A DNA stretch of 64,000 bases from contig CAKVHW010000005.1 of assembly GCA_934754495.1 (NCBI GenBank), forward strand, positions 41,012 through 105,011, written 5' to 3'. The notes under the pieces are model-generated. The model did no database searches. It was not told the origin of the DNA and saw only the letters and a program-made list of their open reading frames with translations. The translations under genes were made by a program, and so were the position numbers. Positions 1 through 9,181 of the stretch are shown piece by piece; within the stretch, counting starts at the first letter, position 1; every line of letters begins with the position of its first letter. This stretch comes from an uncultured Clostridia bacterium (GTDB taxonomy: Bacteria; Bacillota; Clostridia; Christensenellales; UBA1242).

Positions 1-362
1 TGTCAGATATGCGTGACATTACCGCAAATCTTGATGACGAAGAGGTTAGATTGGCTTTTGAAGCATATTGCTACCGTATTAAAAAATACATTGGTGCATA
101 TGCCGCAGCACTTAATGGGGTAGATGCAATTGTATTTACTGCAGGTTGTGGCGAACATACTCCAGAATTAAGAGAACTAGCTTGCAGCGGTCTTGACTAT
201 CTTGGTGTTAAGATTGATAAAAAACGTAACTGGAACCTTCCACGTGGCGAAGCAAGCGAAATTAGTGCTAAATCTAGCAAGGTTAAAGTTTTTGTAATTC
301 CAACAGACGAAGAAATGGTAATTGCAAAAGAAACTCAAAAATTGTTGAAAAATCAAAAATAG
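1..362 (+). CDS. ackA: acetate kinase, C-terminal part (gene runs off left edge)
   Basis: Acetate kinase interconverts acetate and acetyl phosphate, making ATP in fermentation. The frame is open from base 3 (Ser-Asp-Met-Arg-Asp-Ile, the family's SSDMRDI-type segment) and includes the conserved FTAGCGEHTPELRE stretch (usual form FTxGIGEN) and the final PTDEEMVIAKET segment, so this is about the last 120 residues. In many Firmicutes ackA is followed by a DUF177 (YceD) gene and then rpmF; here only 67 bases separate it from rpmF and DUF177 is missing. Identification is from family knowledge; the catalytic N-terminal half lies outside the window. Confidence 0.93.
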   Translation, partial: SDMRDITANLDDEEVRLAFEAYCYRIKKYIGAYAAALNGVDAIVFTAGCGEHTPELRELACSGLDYLGVKIDKKRNWNLPRGEASEISAKSSKVKVFVIPTDEEMVIAKETQKLLKNQK

Positions 363-365
363 TAA

Positions 366-394
366 TTGACAAACAATAATTATTACTATATAAT
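366..394 (+). promoter_or_regulatory. promoter for rpmF
   Basis: TTGACA (366-371), 17-base spacer, TATAAT (389-394): a full sigma-70/SigA consensus starting 4 bases after the ackA stop. It drives rpmF through a leader of about 30 bases carrying AGGAGGTG. Confidence 0.85.
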
Positions 395-429
395 TGTAGA
401 GCAAAAATAAATTAGGAGGTGCGTAAACG

Positions 430-633
430 ATGATAGCACCAAAGGGCAAAATTTCAAAAGCAAGAAGAAATTCAAGAAAAGCAAACTGGAAGATTTCTAC
501 ACCTTCTATTTCTGAATGTCCTCATTGCCACGAGCTAAAAGCAAATCACAGAGTTTGCAAAAACTGTGGTTACTATGATGGCGAACAAAAAGTTGTTGTT
601 GAAAAAGACAAAGCTAAAAACGAAGCTAAATAA
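430..633 (+). CDS. rpmF: 50S ribosomal protein L32
   Basis: 67-aa large-subunit protein. The N-terminus (MIAPKGKISKARRNSRKA) is the L32 signature, followed by a zinc-ribbon CPHC...CKNC at residues 32-49 that is the metal-binding form of L32. It has a strong AGGAGGT ribosome binding site and its own consensus promoter, and is followed by an intrinsic terminator, so it is probably monocistronic. The Lys/Glu-rich tail is slightly longer than in many homologues. Confidence 0.95.
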   Translation: MIAPKGKISKARRNSRKANWKISTPSISECPHCHELKANHRVCKNCGYYDGEQKVVVEKDKAKNEAK

Positions 634-650
634 TTTTAAATTATTAAATA

Positions 651-686
651 AAAAAACCGCTTACATGATTGTAGGTGGTTTTTTTT
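651..686 (+). terminator. intrinsic terminator after rpmF
   Basis: ACCGCTTACA (656-665), 4-base loop, TGTAGGTGGT (670-679), then a run of 8 T. The stem contains G-U pairs. Confidence 0.85.
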
Positions 687-778
687 GATTATTGTTTGGC
701 TTTTTAAGGTCACCTATGTTATTATATATTTGATAATTGTGTAATGTGCAGTTATTTTACAAAGAAATTTAAGGAAAT

Positions 779-1810
779 ATGAAAATGTATAAAATAATTT
801 TAGATACTATGGGTGGAGATAATTCACCTTTTGCTCAAGTTGAAGGAGCAGTGATGGCTGTTAATGACGATGAAAACTTGCAAGTGGTTTTGGTTGGTAA
901 GGAAGAAGAATTAAAGAAAGTGCTAGGCGGATATAAATATAATGAAAACCAAATTTCATTTTTGAATGCAGACGATGTAATTACTAATGATGATATTCCA
1001 ACAACAGCAATTAAAAACAAGTCCGATAGTTCGCTTGTAAAAGCATTAAATGAAGTACGTCTTAATGATGATGCAGCGGCATTTGTAAGCACGGGTTCTA
1101 CAGGCGCTGTTCTTACTGGTGGATTTTTAAAAATCGGCAGAATAAAGGGTGTTTCACGACCAGGGCTATGTCCAATTTTGCCTACAAAAACAGGTGGAAT
1201 AGTTGCTCTTTGCGATAGTGGCGCCAACATGGATTGTAAACCTATAAATCTTGTACATTTTGCTGTAATGGCCAGCGCATATATGGAAAGTGTGTATGGT
1301 ATAAAAAATCCACGTGTTGGGCTTCTTAGTGTTGGCACAGAAGACCATAAGGGTAACGATCTTACTAAGCAAGTTTTTGCACTTTTAAAGGAACAAGATG
1401 GTCTTAATTTTGTTGGGAATATGGAAGCAAGAGATATGCTTAGTGGTAAATATGATGTAATTGTTGCCGATGCTTTTGCAGGAAATGTTGCATTAAAGAG
1501 TGCCGAAGGTGCAATTCTTACGGTTCTTGACCTACTAAAAGAAGGAATTAAAAGTTCTTTTTCAAGTAAAATTGGTTATTTGTTTATGAAAAAAACTTTC
1601 AAAAAATTAAAGAAAACTCTTGATTACAACAATAAGGGCGGAGCAGTGCTACTTGGTTGCAAAAAGATTATTGTCAAGGGACATGGCTCGTCAAAAGCAA
1701 AGAGTGTAAGTGAGTGTATTAAACAAGCTGTTTTGATGTATAAAGCAGATGTTTGCAGTGTTATTGAAGAAAAAATTAAAGATGTTAAAGTGGAAGAAGT
1801 AAATGATTAA
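779..1810 (+). CDS. plsX: phosphate acyltransferase PlsX
   Basis: PlsX converts acyl-ACP to acyl-phosphate, the acyl donor for PlsY in phosphatidic acid synthesis; it is a peripheral membrane enzyme. The protein is 343 aa, normal for the family. The N-terminal LDTMGGDNSP (residues 8-17) matches the family's DAMGGD motif, and GSTGAVLTGG and the DSGANMDCKP segment are also typical. AAGGAAA lies upstream of the ATG; Met3 is an alternative start. Its end overlaps rnc by 8 bases. In Bacillus fabD, fabG and acpA lie between plsX and rnc; all are absent here. Confidence 0.95.
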   Translation: MKMYKIILDTMGGDNSPFAQVEGAVMAVNDDENLQVVLVGKEEELKKVLGGYKYNENQISFLNADDVITNDDIPTTAIKNKSDSSLVKALNEVRLNDDAAAFVSTGSTGAVLTGGFLKIGRIKGVSRPGLCPILPTKTGGIVALCDSGANMDCKPINLVHFAVMASAYMESVYGIKNPRVGLLSVGTEDHKGNDLTKQVFALLKEQDGLNFVGNMEARDMLSGKYDVIVADAFAGNVALKSAEGAILTVLDLLKEGIKSSFSSKIGYLFMKKTFKKLKKTLDYNNKGGAVLLGCKKIIVKGHGSSKAKSVSECIKQAVLMYKADVCSVIEEKIKDVKVEEVND

Positions 1811-2465
1811 TATTGGTTACGAATTTAATAATAAATCATTGTTGACCGAAGCTCTTACTCACACAAGTTATGCAAATGAAAATGGAACACATAGTTACGA
1901 ACGACTTGAATTTTTGGGCGACAGTGTTTTGCAGATTATTGTTAGCGACTATTTGTATGCAAATTTTGTAGATAAAGAAAGTGGCGAACTTAGTAAGTAT
2001 AGGTCTCACCTTGTTTCTACTAAAAATTTGTGTAGACTTTCTAAACATTTGCATCTTGACACCGCTTGCAGATTTGGTAGAGCGGTTAAAAGTGTTAGCG
2101 ATGGAGTAGAAGCGGACTTGTTTGAAAGTGTGCTAGGTGCAATTTATTTAGATGGTGGAATAGAGCCTGCTAAAAAATTTGTGCAAGATAACGTAATTGT
2201 GTCACTTGAAAACGTAATTAATGTGATTGAAAACGACTACGATTATAAGACTGCATTGCAAGAAAAATTGCAAGCACTTAAAAATCACCCAACACTAGAA
2301 TATAGGCTAATAAATTCTGAACAAAAAAACAACGAAACAAGTTTTACTATGAGTATTGTGATTAATGAAAAAGAACTTTGTACCATGACTGAAAAGTCAA
2401 AAAAAATGTGTGAGAAAAAATTAAGCAAATTTGTTTTGGATAATTTTGAAAAATATAACTTTTAA
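1803..2465 (+). CDS. rnc: ribonuclease III
   Basis: Double-strand-specific endoribonuclease for rRNA and mRNA processing. The signature ERLEFLGDSVL (residues 33-43) carries the catalytic acidic residues. The second acidic cluster is ESVLGAIYLDGG, and a double-stranded-RNA-binding domain fills about residues 148-220. Length 220 aa is normal. It overlaps plsX by 8 bases, suggesting translational coupling, and is followed by a terminator. A likely substrate within the window is the pre-16S stem around the solitary 16S gene (inference). Confidence 0.95.
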   Translation: MINIGYEFNNKSLLTEALTHTSYANENGTHSYERLEFLGDSVLQIIVSDYLYANFVDKESGELSKYRSHLVSTKNLCRLSKHLHLDTACRFGRAVKSVSDGVEADLFESVLGAIYLDGGIEPAKKFVQDNVIVSLENVINVIENDYDYKTALQEKLQALKNHPTLEYRLINSEQKNNETSFTMSIVINEKELCTMTEKSKKMCEKKLSKFVLDNFEKYNF

Positions 2466-2476
2466 TTAATAAAATT

Positions 2477-2503
2477 AACCCTATTTTAATAGGGTTTTTT
2501 ATT
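2477..2503 (+). terminator. intrinsic terminator after rnc
   Basis: AACCCTATT / AATAGGGTT stem (2477-2485, 2488-2496) followed by T-rich sequence. Confidence 0.8.
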
Positions 2504-2510
2504 TTTTTAT

Positions 2511-2539
2511 TTGGTGAAAATTTCTAAGTGTGATATACT
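2511..2539 (+). promoter_or_regulatory. promoter for smc-ftsY
   Basis: TTGGTG (2511-2516), 17-base spacer, TATACT (2534-2539), directly after the rnc terminator and 33 bases before the smc start. Confidence 0.65.
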
Positions 2540-2572
2540 TAATCTGTAAAAATATTTAAGGAAACAATTAAG

Positions 2573-5500
2573 ATGAATTTTAAACAATTAGAAATGGTTG
2601 GGTTTAAATCATTTGCCGACCCAATTAAACTTACTTTTAGTGATGGAATTACGGCAATCGTTGGGCCAAATGGTTGCGGAAAAAGTAATGTTGCCGATGC
2701 AATTAGATGGGTACTTGGCGAACAAAGCAGTAAGATGCTTCGTGGTAGCGTTATGCAAGATGTTATTTTTAAAGGCACAGAAAAACGTAAAAGCCTAAGT
2801 TTTTGTGAAGTTTCACTTTGCTTTGACAACACCAACCGTATTTTCAAAGTTGATTATGATGAGATTGTTATTACTCGTAAATTGTATCGTAGTGGTGATA
2901 GCGAATATCTTATAAACCGTACCCCTTGCAGATTAAAGGATATTATAGACCTGCTTCACGATAGTGGTATTGGTAAAAGTGGTTATTCTATTATTGGGCA
3001 AGGTAAAGTAGAAGAAATTATTAACTCAAAACCAGAAGATAGGCGTGCAATTTTTGAAGAAGCAGCAGGAATCTCTAAGTTTAAGTTTAAAAAAGTTGAA
3101 GCTGAAAGAAAACTTGCTCGTACACAAGACAACTTGACACGTATCAATGATATCATTCAAGAAATTGACAAACAACTTGCACCATTAAAACGTCAGTCAG
3201 AAACAGCAAAAATCTATCTTGATTTGAAAGAAAAATTAAAAGTTTTGGAGATTAATGCTTATATTTATCAATACGATTATGCAAGTGAAAATAAGGCTGC
3301 AATCCAACAAAAAATTGACGCAATCGTTGAAGAAATGAATTTACGTCAAAGTGACTTAGATGCAACAATTAATGACTATAACGAAACTTTTAATGAAATA
3401 AACAGCCTTGACGAAAATATTGCAAAAACACGTGACAAAATTTTGGAACTAACCGTTGGAATTGAAAAACAAATGGGCGAAACCAATCTTATTATGGAAC
3501 GTGTTAGAAATATTGAAGCAGAAGTTGATAGACTAAATGGCGAACTTACAAAAGCCGAAACAAAACGCAACGAACTTAACGAAGCACTATATAGCAATAA
3601 GGTTGCTAGCGAAAATAAAAAAGAAAAACTATATACCTTAAAGCATAGTGCAAGCGAACTTGAAGATAAGTATAATAGTGTTTTTAGTGAACTAGAAAGT
3701 GGCGAAATGGCTACTAAAGAAGCCCAAAAACGACTATTTGCATCTATTGAAAAGATTGGTGATACTAAGGCTAGAATTTCCGCTTTGCAAGTTGAAAAAA
3801 CAACTTACTTAAAAGAAATTGACCAAATTACCACCGATAGCAATGAATTAAAAGATGTTCAGACTGATAAGGTTAATGAATATAGAGCGCATGAAGGCGA
3901 AATGCAAAAGTTGTTTAGCGAAAAGGGCAAAATGAAATTTGACCTTGACGAACTAATCGACAAACAAACAGCCAAATACAACGAAATTAAATATACAGAA
4001 AATGAAATTAATGAGTTGTCTTCAAATATTTTAAGCCTTAACAACCGTAAAAAATTGCTTTTAGATATGCAAAAAGAATATGAAGGCTTTAATGGTAGTG
4101 TTAAAAGATTGCTTACAGATGCCGAACAAAATAAAGACCTTAAAAATAAGATTGTAGGTGTTTTGGCAAACCTTATTAAAGTGCCAGAAACATACCAAAC
4201 AGCAATTGAAATGGCTCTTGGTAGTGCGGTTCAAAACATTGTAACTCGCACCGATGAAGAAGCAAAACAACTTATTGCATACCTAAAACAAATGGAGTAT
4301 GGTAGGGTAACTTTCCTTCCAATCAACTCAATTAAACCACGTTATTTTGACCGTAACAACGCAAAATTTTTAAGCAGTACAGGTTGTTTTGGTCTTGCAA
4401 GCGACCTTATTACATATGATAAAAACATTGCAAATATTATATCAAGTTTGCTAGGAACAACAGCAATTGTTAATAATATTAATAATGCAGTTAGTATTGC
4501 GAAACAAAGTGGTTATGCATTTAGAATAGTAACACTTGAAGGCGAAATTATAAGTCCACAAGGTAGTATTACTGGTGGTAGCCGTAAGTCACAATTTACA
4601 ACCCTTTTGGCAAGGGATAACAACATTAAACTAGCAGAAGAACAACTTTCGAAACTTGAAGGTCAAAAACAACAAAAAATGGCTTTGCTTGGTGATTTAA
4701 ACGATCAACACAAATCACTTACTGCAAGCATTAATGACTTGACTAATAAGCTAAGAGAAGCCGAAATTTCTTATGCACAAATTAGTGAGATTGTTAAAAA
4801 CGAAGGTGCTTATGTGTCAGAATTAGAAGCAAGACAAAACAAATTTGCTTCCGATATGGCAAAAGCAAAACAAATGGTTATTTCAATTGATGGCGAACTT
4901 GGAAAACTATCTAATGATCCTGATATAAAATTAAGTGAAGTTGCTATTGGTGAAGATAATCAATTTGATGACCTTAAAAACAAAAAAGAGCAGTATATTA
5001 GCGAACTTACAAACATGAAAGTTGAAATTGCATCTTTGGAAAGCGAACTAGTTGCACTTGCTCAAGAAAAAGAACGTTTGGAAACCGAACTTAATGCTTG
5101 TGAAGCCGAAATTAAAACAATATCGCCAAGTTATGAGAAAAACAAACAACAACTAGCAGTATTAAAACTTAATGCAACACATTCACAAGGCAGTATTCAG
5201 GCAAATGAAATTAACGAAGAACTAAACAAAACAAAACAAACGCTTGATGCATTAAATTCTAGTAAGGTTGAACTTCAATCTAAACTAAGGCTTTTGGAAG
5301 AACAACGTATGAACTTCACAGCCGAAGTAAATAGATTGCAAGACAAAAAATATCAACAAGACCTTAACCTTACTAAGGTTGATACCGATATTGAAACAAT
5401 GCAAGAACGTGTTTGGACAGAATACGAAGTTACATATGCAACCGCTGTTGATTACAAACAAGAAATGTTTAATATTAAAGAAGCACTTCCAGAAATTAGC

Positions 5501-6145
5501 AGGCTAAAAAAGGAAATCAACAAACTTGGTCATGTTAACGTTAATGCTATTGAAGACTATAAGTTGTTGTTGGAACGTCATGGTAGTATGTACGAACAAG
5601 CCCAAGATCTAATTAAAGCCGAAGACGACCTAAAACAAATTATTAAAGAACTTTCTGCTGAAATGAAAGAACGTTTCGAAACCGAATTTAATAAGATTAA
5701 CGATAACTTTGGTAGGGTGTTCCAAACATTGTTTGGTGGTGGAAAGGCTCGCCTAGAACTAGTGGAAAGCAACGATGTACTAGAAGCTGGTGTTGATATT
5801 ATTGCTGAGCCACCAGGAAAGAAACTTAGCAACATTACACTTCTAAGTGGTGGTGAAAAATCACTTACAGCTATTGCAATTTTGTTTGCAATTTTGCAAT
5901 TAAAACCAATGCCTTTCTGTTTGCTAGATGAAATTGAAGCAGCCCTAGATGAAGCCAATGTTGAAAGGTTTGCAAAGTACCTTAAAAACTATTCACAAGA
6001 CACTCAATTTATTGTTATTACCCACAAAAAACCAACAATGGAACATGCTGATGTGCTATATGGTGTAACAATGGAAGAAAAAGGTGTAAGTAAGATAGTT
6101 TCAGTTAAACTAAGTGAAGCAATTAAAAATGTGGAGAGTAGATAA
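2573..6145 (+). CDS. smc: chromosome segregation protein SMC
   Basis: Structural maintenance of chromosomes ATPase that, with ScpA/ScpB, organises and segregates the nucleoid. At 1190 aa it is full length. Walker A GPNGCGKSN is at residues 31-39; long coiled coils (about 170-500 and 690-1000) flank a hinge around residues 525-680. The C-terminal head has the signature LSGGEKS (about 1091) and Walker B FCLLDEIEAALDE (about 1115-1127). The ATG follows AAGGAAAC. The gene overlaps ftsY by one base (TAATG). scpA/scpB are not in the window. Confidence 0.97.
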   Translation: MNFKQLEMVGFKSFADPIKLTFSDGITAIVGPNGCGKSNVADAIRWVLGEQSSKMLRGSVMQDVIFKGTEKRKSLSFCEVSLCFDNTNRIFKVDYDEIVITRKLYRSGDSEYLINRTPCRLKDIIDLLHDSGIGKSGYSIIGQGKVEEIINSKPEDRRAIFEEAAGISKFKFKKVEAERKLARTQDNLTRINDIIQEIDKQLAPLKRQSETAKIYLDLKEKLKVLEINAYIYQYDYASENKAAIQQKIDAIVEEMNLRQSDLDATINDYNETFNEINSLDENIAKTRDKILELTVGIEKQMGETNLIMERVRNIEAEVDRLNGELTKAETKRNELNEALYSNKVASENKKEKLYTLKHSASELEDKYNSVFSELESGEMATKEAQKRLFASIEKIGDTKARISALQVEKTTYLKEIDQITTDSNELKDVQTDKVNEYRAHEGEMQKLFSEKGKMKFDLDELIDKQTAKYNEIKYTENEINELSSNILSLNNRKKLLLDMQKEYEGFNGSVKRLLTDAEQNKDLKNKIVGVLANLIKVPETYQTAIEMALGSAVQNIVTRTDEEAKQLIAYLKQMEYGRVTFLPINSIKPRYFDRNNAKFLSSTGCFGLASDLITYDKNIANIISSLLGTTAIVNNINNAVSIAKQSGYAFRIVTLEGEIISPQGSITGGSRKSQFTTLLARDNNIKLAEEQLSKLEGQKQQKMALLGDLNDQHKSLTASINDLTNKLREAEISYAQISEIVKNEGAYVSELEARQNKFASDMAKAKQMVISIDGELGKLSNDPDIKLSEVAIGEDNQFDDLKNKKEQYISELTNMKVEIASLESELVALAQEKERLETELNACEAEIKTISPSYEKNKQQLAVLKLNATHSQGSIQANEINEELNKTKQTLDALNSSKVELQSKLRLLEEQRMNFTAEVNRLQDKKYQQDLNLTKVDTDIETMQERVWTEYEVTYATAVDYKQEMFNIKEALPEISRLKKEINKLGHVNVNAIEDYKLLLERHGSMYEQAQDLIKAEDDLKQIIKELSAEMKERFETEFNKINDNFGRVFQTLFGGGKARLELVESNDVLEAGVDIIAEPPGKKLSNITLLSGGEKSLTAIAILFAILQLKPMPFCLLDEIEAALDEANVERFAKYLKNYSQDTQFIVITHKKPTMEHADVLYGVTMEEKGVSKIVSVKLSEAIKNVESR

Positions 6146-7050
6146 TGGGGTTTTTCAAAAAAATATTTGGTGGACTAAAAAAGACTAAAGATGCAATTGC
6201 AAGTAAACTTAACTCAATTTTTTATGGCGAACTTGATGACGAATTTTACGAAGAACTAGAATACGTGCTAATTAGCAGTGACATTGGCACCGAAGCAACA
6301 ACAGAGATTATTGAAAATGTTAAAAAGTTGGCTAAAAAGCAAAAAGTTAAAACCGAAAAAGAGTTTTATGCTTTGCTAAAAACAGCAATGGCAGAACTAC
6401 TTGAAGTTGGGAAACAAAACGACAATTACCCAAAACTAATTACTTTTGTGGGTGTTAATGGTGTGGGCAAAACCACAACAATTGGCAGACTTGCTAATTA
6501 CTATAAAAGTGAAGGACATTCGGTATTATTAGTTGCTGGTGACACATTCCGTGCTGCCGCAACCGAACAACTTACCGAGTGGTCAAAACGTGCAAAGGTG
6601 CGTATTGTAAAGTACGGTGAAGGCGTTGACCCAGGCAGTGTTGTGTACGATGGTGTTAAAAGTGCAGTGGCTAAAAAAGAAGATGTTGTACTTGTTGATA
6701 CAGCTGGTAGACTTCACACAAAATCAAACCTTATGGAAGAACTAAAAAAGATTAACAAGATTATTGAAAAAGAGTGGACTAGTCTTGGTTATGCTCATGA
6801 AAACTATCTTGTAATTGATGCCACAACTGGTCAAAATGCTTTGCAACAAGTTGAAGAATTTAACAAAACTGTTGGACTAGACGGCATTGTTCTTACAAAA
6901 CTTGACGGAACAGCCAAGGGTGGTGTTGTGTTTGCAATCGCCAAAGAATATGGTCTTCCTATTAAATTTGTTGGAGTAGGCGAAGGACTTGATGATATTA
7001 TTCCATTTAATGCAACCGATTTTGTAAACGGACTTTTTGACACAGAGTAA
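6145..7050 (+). CDS. ftsY: signal recognition particle receptor FtsY
   Basis: SRP-receptor GTPase that docks ribosome-SRP complexes at the membrane translocon. The 301-aa protein has only a short lead before the NG domain and no long acidic A domain, as in many Gram-positives. GTPase motifs: GVNGVGKTTT (G1, 103-112), DTFRAAATEQ (133-142), DTAGR (185-189) and TKLDGTAKGG (251-260). It is coupled to smc and lies just upstream of ylxM-ffh, its functional partners, which have a separate promoter. Confidence 0.97.
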   Translation: MGFFKKIFGGLKKTKDAIASKLNSIFYGELDDEFYEELEYVLISSDIGTEATTEIIENVKKLAKKQKVKTEKEFYALLKTAMAELLEVGKQNDNYPKLITFVGVNGVGKTTTIGRLANYYKSEGHSVLLVAGDTFRAAATEQLTEWSKRAKVRIVKYGEGVDPGSVVYDGVKSAVAKKEDVVLVDTAGRLHTKSNLMEELKKINKIIEKEWTSLGYAHENYLVIDATTGQNALQQVEEFNKTVGLDGIVLTKLDGTAKGGVVFAIAKEYGLPIKFVGVGEGLDDIIPFNATDFVNGLFDTE

Positions 7051-7071
7051 TAAAAAAGTTAAAAATAATTG

Positions 7072-7100
7072 TTGACAAGTAAATAAGTATATATTATAAT
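7072..7100 (+). promoter_or_regulatory. promoter for ylxM-ffh
   Basis: TTGACA (7072-7077), 17-base spacer, TATAAT (7095-7100); a perfect SigA consensus. The predicted start point near 7107 falls inside the palindrome at 7102-7125. Confidence 0.85.
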
Positions 7101-7101
7101 G

Positions 7102-7125
7102 GTGTAAAGTAAAAATACTTTACAC
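7102..7125. promoter_or_regulatory. 24-base perfect inverted repeat over the transcription start
   Basis: GTGTAAAGTA (7102-7111), AAAA loop, TACTTTACAC (7116-7125), beginning one base after the -10 box. It could be a repressor operator, or part of it could act as an RNA hairpin at the 5' end of the transcript; T-rich sequence follows (7126-7139). The regulator is unknown; YlxM, encoded next, is an HTH protein and a possible candidate (inference). Confidence 0.6.
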
Positions 7126-7152
7126 TGTTATTTTTTATTTGGAGTTTTTGAA

Positions 7153-7446
7153 ATGGAGTTAAATAATATTGTTGTTATTAACAATTTATTAGATGCTTAT
7201 GGCAAGCTTCTTACTAAAAAACAACAACAAATTATGGATTATTATTATAAATCTAATTATTCGTTGTCCGAAATAGCAGAATCGCTAGGAATCACAAGGC
7301 AGGCGGTTAATTTTAGCTTAAAACAATCTTTGGAATCGCTGAATAACTATGAAGAAAAGTTACATTTGGTTGAAATTAAAAATATTGTTTTAAAAAGTGA
7401 AAATAGCGAATTAAAAAATAAATTACTATCTAAAATGGAGGAGTAA
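7153..7446 (+). CDS. ylxM: SRP-associated HTH protein YlxM
   Basis: 97-aa protein of the YlxM/p13 family, encoded next to ffh in Firmicutes; in streptococci it modulates the SRP pathway. A sigma-factor-like helix-turn-helix covers about residues 18-60 (LTKKQQQIMDYYY ... SLSEIAESLGITRQAVNFSLK), with a coiled C-terminal tail. It follows a GGAG site and overlaps ffh by one base (TAATG), indicating coupled translation. Whether it binds the palindrome ahead of its own gene is open. Confidence 0.9.
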   Translation: MELNNIVVINNLLDAYGKLLTKKQQQIMDYYYKSNYSLSEIAESLGITRQAVNFSLKQSLESLNNYEEKLHLVEIKNIVLKSENSELKNKLLSKMEE

Positions 7447-8771
7447 TGGCTTTATTTGGAAGTTTAAGTGAAAAGTTATCACACGTTTTTAGTAAAATTA
7501 CCAAACGTGGAACACTTACCGAACTTGAGATAAAAAATGCAATGCGTGAAATCCGTGTTGCACTTTTAGAAGCAGACGTTAACTTTTTAGTTGTTAAAGA
7601 CTTAGTTGCTAAAATAAGTGAAAAGTGTTCAGGCGAAAGGGTTATGAAAAGCCTTACCCCTGGTCAACAAGTTGTTAAGATTGTTAATGAAGAACTTACA
7701 GCCCTTATGGGTAGCACTAATAGTAAGTTGGCTGTTGCAAGCAATCCGCCTACAATTATTTTAATGTGCGGTCTTCAAGGTGCGGGCAAAACCACAATGT
7801 GTGGCAAACTTGCTAAATACCTTAAAAAACAAGGCAAAAAACCTTTGCTTGTTGCATGTGATATTTATCGTCCTGCAGCCATTAACCAATTAAAGGTTGT
7901 AGGTAAGTCGGTAGACACCGAAGTGTATGACGAAGGCACTAGTAAACCTGCAAAAACATCGGCTAATGCTGTAAAGTATGCTTTAAAGAAAGGCTACGAT
8001 ACTGTTATTATTGATACCGCTGGTAGACTTCATATTAATGACGAACTTATGGACGAACTTAACGAAATTAAAAAGACAGTTAAGCCTACCGAAATTTTGC
8101 TTACAGTAGATAGTATGACAGGTCAAGATGCAGTTAATGTTGCTACAACATTCAACGAAAAACTTGATATTACTGGTGTTATTCTTACAAAGCTTGACGG
8201 TGATACTCGTGGTGGTGCAGCACTTAGCATTAAGGCTGTAACCAATAAGCCAATTAAGTTTTGCGGAACTGGTGAAAAAATGGACGACATTGAGCCATTC
8301 TACCCAGACCGTATGGCAAGCCGTATTCTAAATATGGGCGATGTGCTTACACTTATTGAAAAAGCGCAAGAAAGTATCAATGAAGAAGAAGCTAAGAAAA
8401 TGGAGAAAAAGTTAAGAGAGAATTCGTTTACTCTTGACGATTATTTAGTTCAATTTTCTCAACTTAAGAAAATGGGAAATATTTCCGATATTATTAATAT
8501 GATACCGGGTGCAGGAAAGTTGAAATTGAATGAAAACAGCATTGATGAAAAAACTCTTGAAAAGAATAAAAGCATTATTCTTAGCATGACTAAGGAAGAA
8601 CGTGAAAATCCTGACATTATAAAGGGCAGTAGAAAAAAACGTATCGCTTCTGGTAGTGGAACAACTATTCAAGATGTTAACATTTTACTTAAACAATTCT
8701 ATGGTGCTAAAGACATGATTAAAATGTTTAACGGAAACAAAAAATTTGGTGGTATGAAATTACCATTCTAA
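7446..8771 (+). CDS. ffh: signal recognition particle protein Ffh
   Basis: SRP54 GTPase that binds signal sequences and 4.5S/scRNA. The NG domain has G1 GLQGAGKTTM (109-118), a DTAGRLHIND segment and TKLDGDTRGG; the signal-binding M domain occupies about residues 320-441. Length 441 aa is typical. It is translationally coupled to ylxM and ends KKFGGMKLPF. The SRP RNA gene was not found in the window. Confidence 0.97.
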   Translation: MALFGSLSEKLSHVFSKITKRGTLTELEIKNAMREIRVALLEADVNFLVVKDLVAKISEKCSGERVMKSLTPGQQVVKIVNEELTALMGSTNSKLAVASNPPTIILMCGLQGAGKTTMCGKLAKYLKKQGKKPLLVACDIYRPAAINQLKVVGKSVDTEVYDEGTSKPAKTSANAVKYALKKGYDTVIIDTAGRLHINDELMDELNEIKKTVKPTEILLTVDSMTGQDAVNVATTFNEKLDITGVILTKLDGDTRGGAALSIKAVTNKPIKFCGTGEKMDDIEPFYPDRMASRILNMGDVLTLIEKAQESINEEEAKKMEKKLRENSFTLDDYLVQFSQLKKMGNISDIINMIPGAGKLKLNENSIDEKTLEKNKSIILSMTKEERENPDIIKGSRKKRIASGSGTTIQDVNILLKQFYGAKDMIKMFNGNKKFGGMKLPF

Positions 8772-8873
8772 TGCTAAATAGTTTAGCAAACAACATAGTT
8801 TTTTAGTCTTTTTTTGATAGTAAAAATGCTATATAAAAAAAGTTTATATATTAAAACAAAAGGAGAAATAAAA

Positions 8874-9170
8874 ATGGCAGTAAAAATTAGACTTACTAGA
8901 CTTGGTGACAAACATTCACCTTTCTACAGAATTGTAGTTACAGATTCTAGAAAAGCAAGAGATGGTGAATACCTAGAAAAACTTGGTACTTTCAATCCTC
9001 TTACAGACCCTGTTCAAGTAGTTTTAGACGAAGAACGTACTAAATACTGGCTTGGTACTGGCGCTCAACCAACCGAAACTGCACGTACAATTTTGGTTAA
9101 CAAGGGATTATTAAAACCTATGGCAAAAAGAGCTCCAAAAACAGACAAAAAGAAAAAAGAAAACAAATAA
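8874..9170 (+). CDS. rpsP: 30S ribosomal protein S16
   Basis: 98 aa. The start is placed at the ATG after AGGAGAAATAAAA because the protein then begins MAVKIRLTRLGDK, the family N-terminus; an upstream in-frame ATG at 8814 would add 20 unlikely residues. It heads the rpsP-khpA pair. The 100-base gap after ffh holds a small hairpin (TGCTAAA/TTTAGCA near 8772-8788) but no clear terminator. Confidence 0.96.
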   Translation: MAVKIRLTRLGDKHSPFYRIVVTDSRKARDGEYLEKLGTFNPLTDPVQVVLDEERTKYWLGTGAQPTETARTILVNKGLLKPMAKRAPKTDKKKKENK

Positions 9171-9181
9171 TTAGGTGATGT

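Noticed and set aside
835..1338. Long reverse-strand open frame opposite plsX
   Set aside because: Shadow of plsX: no ribosome binding site and no protein-like conservation.
5578..5958. Reverse-strand open frame opposite the SMC head domain
   Set aside because: Antisense to the conserved ABC signature region; no expression signals.
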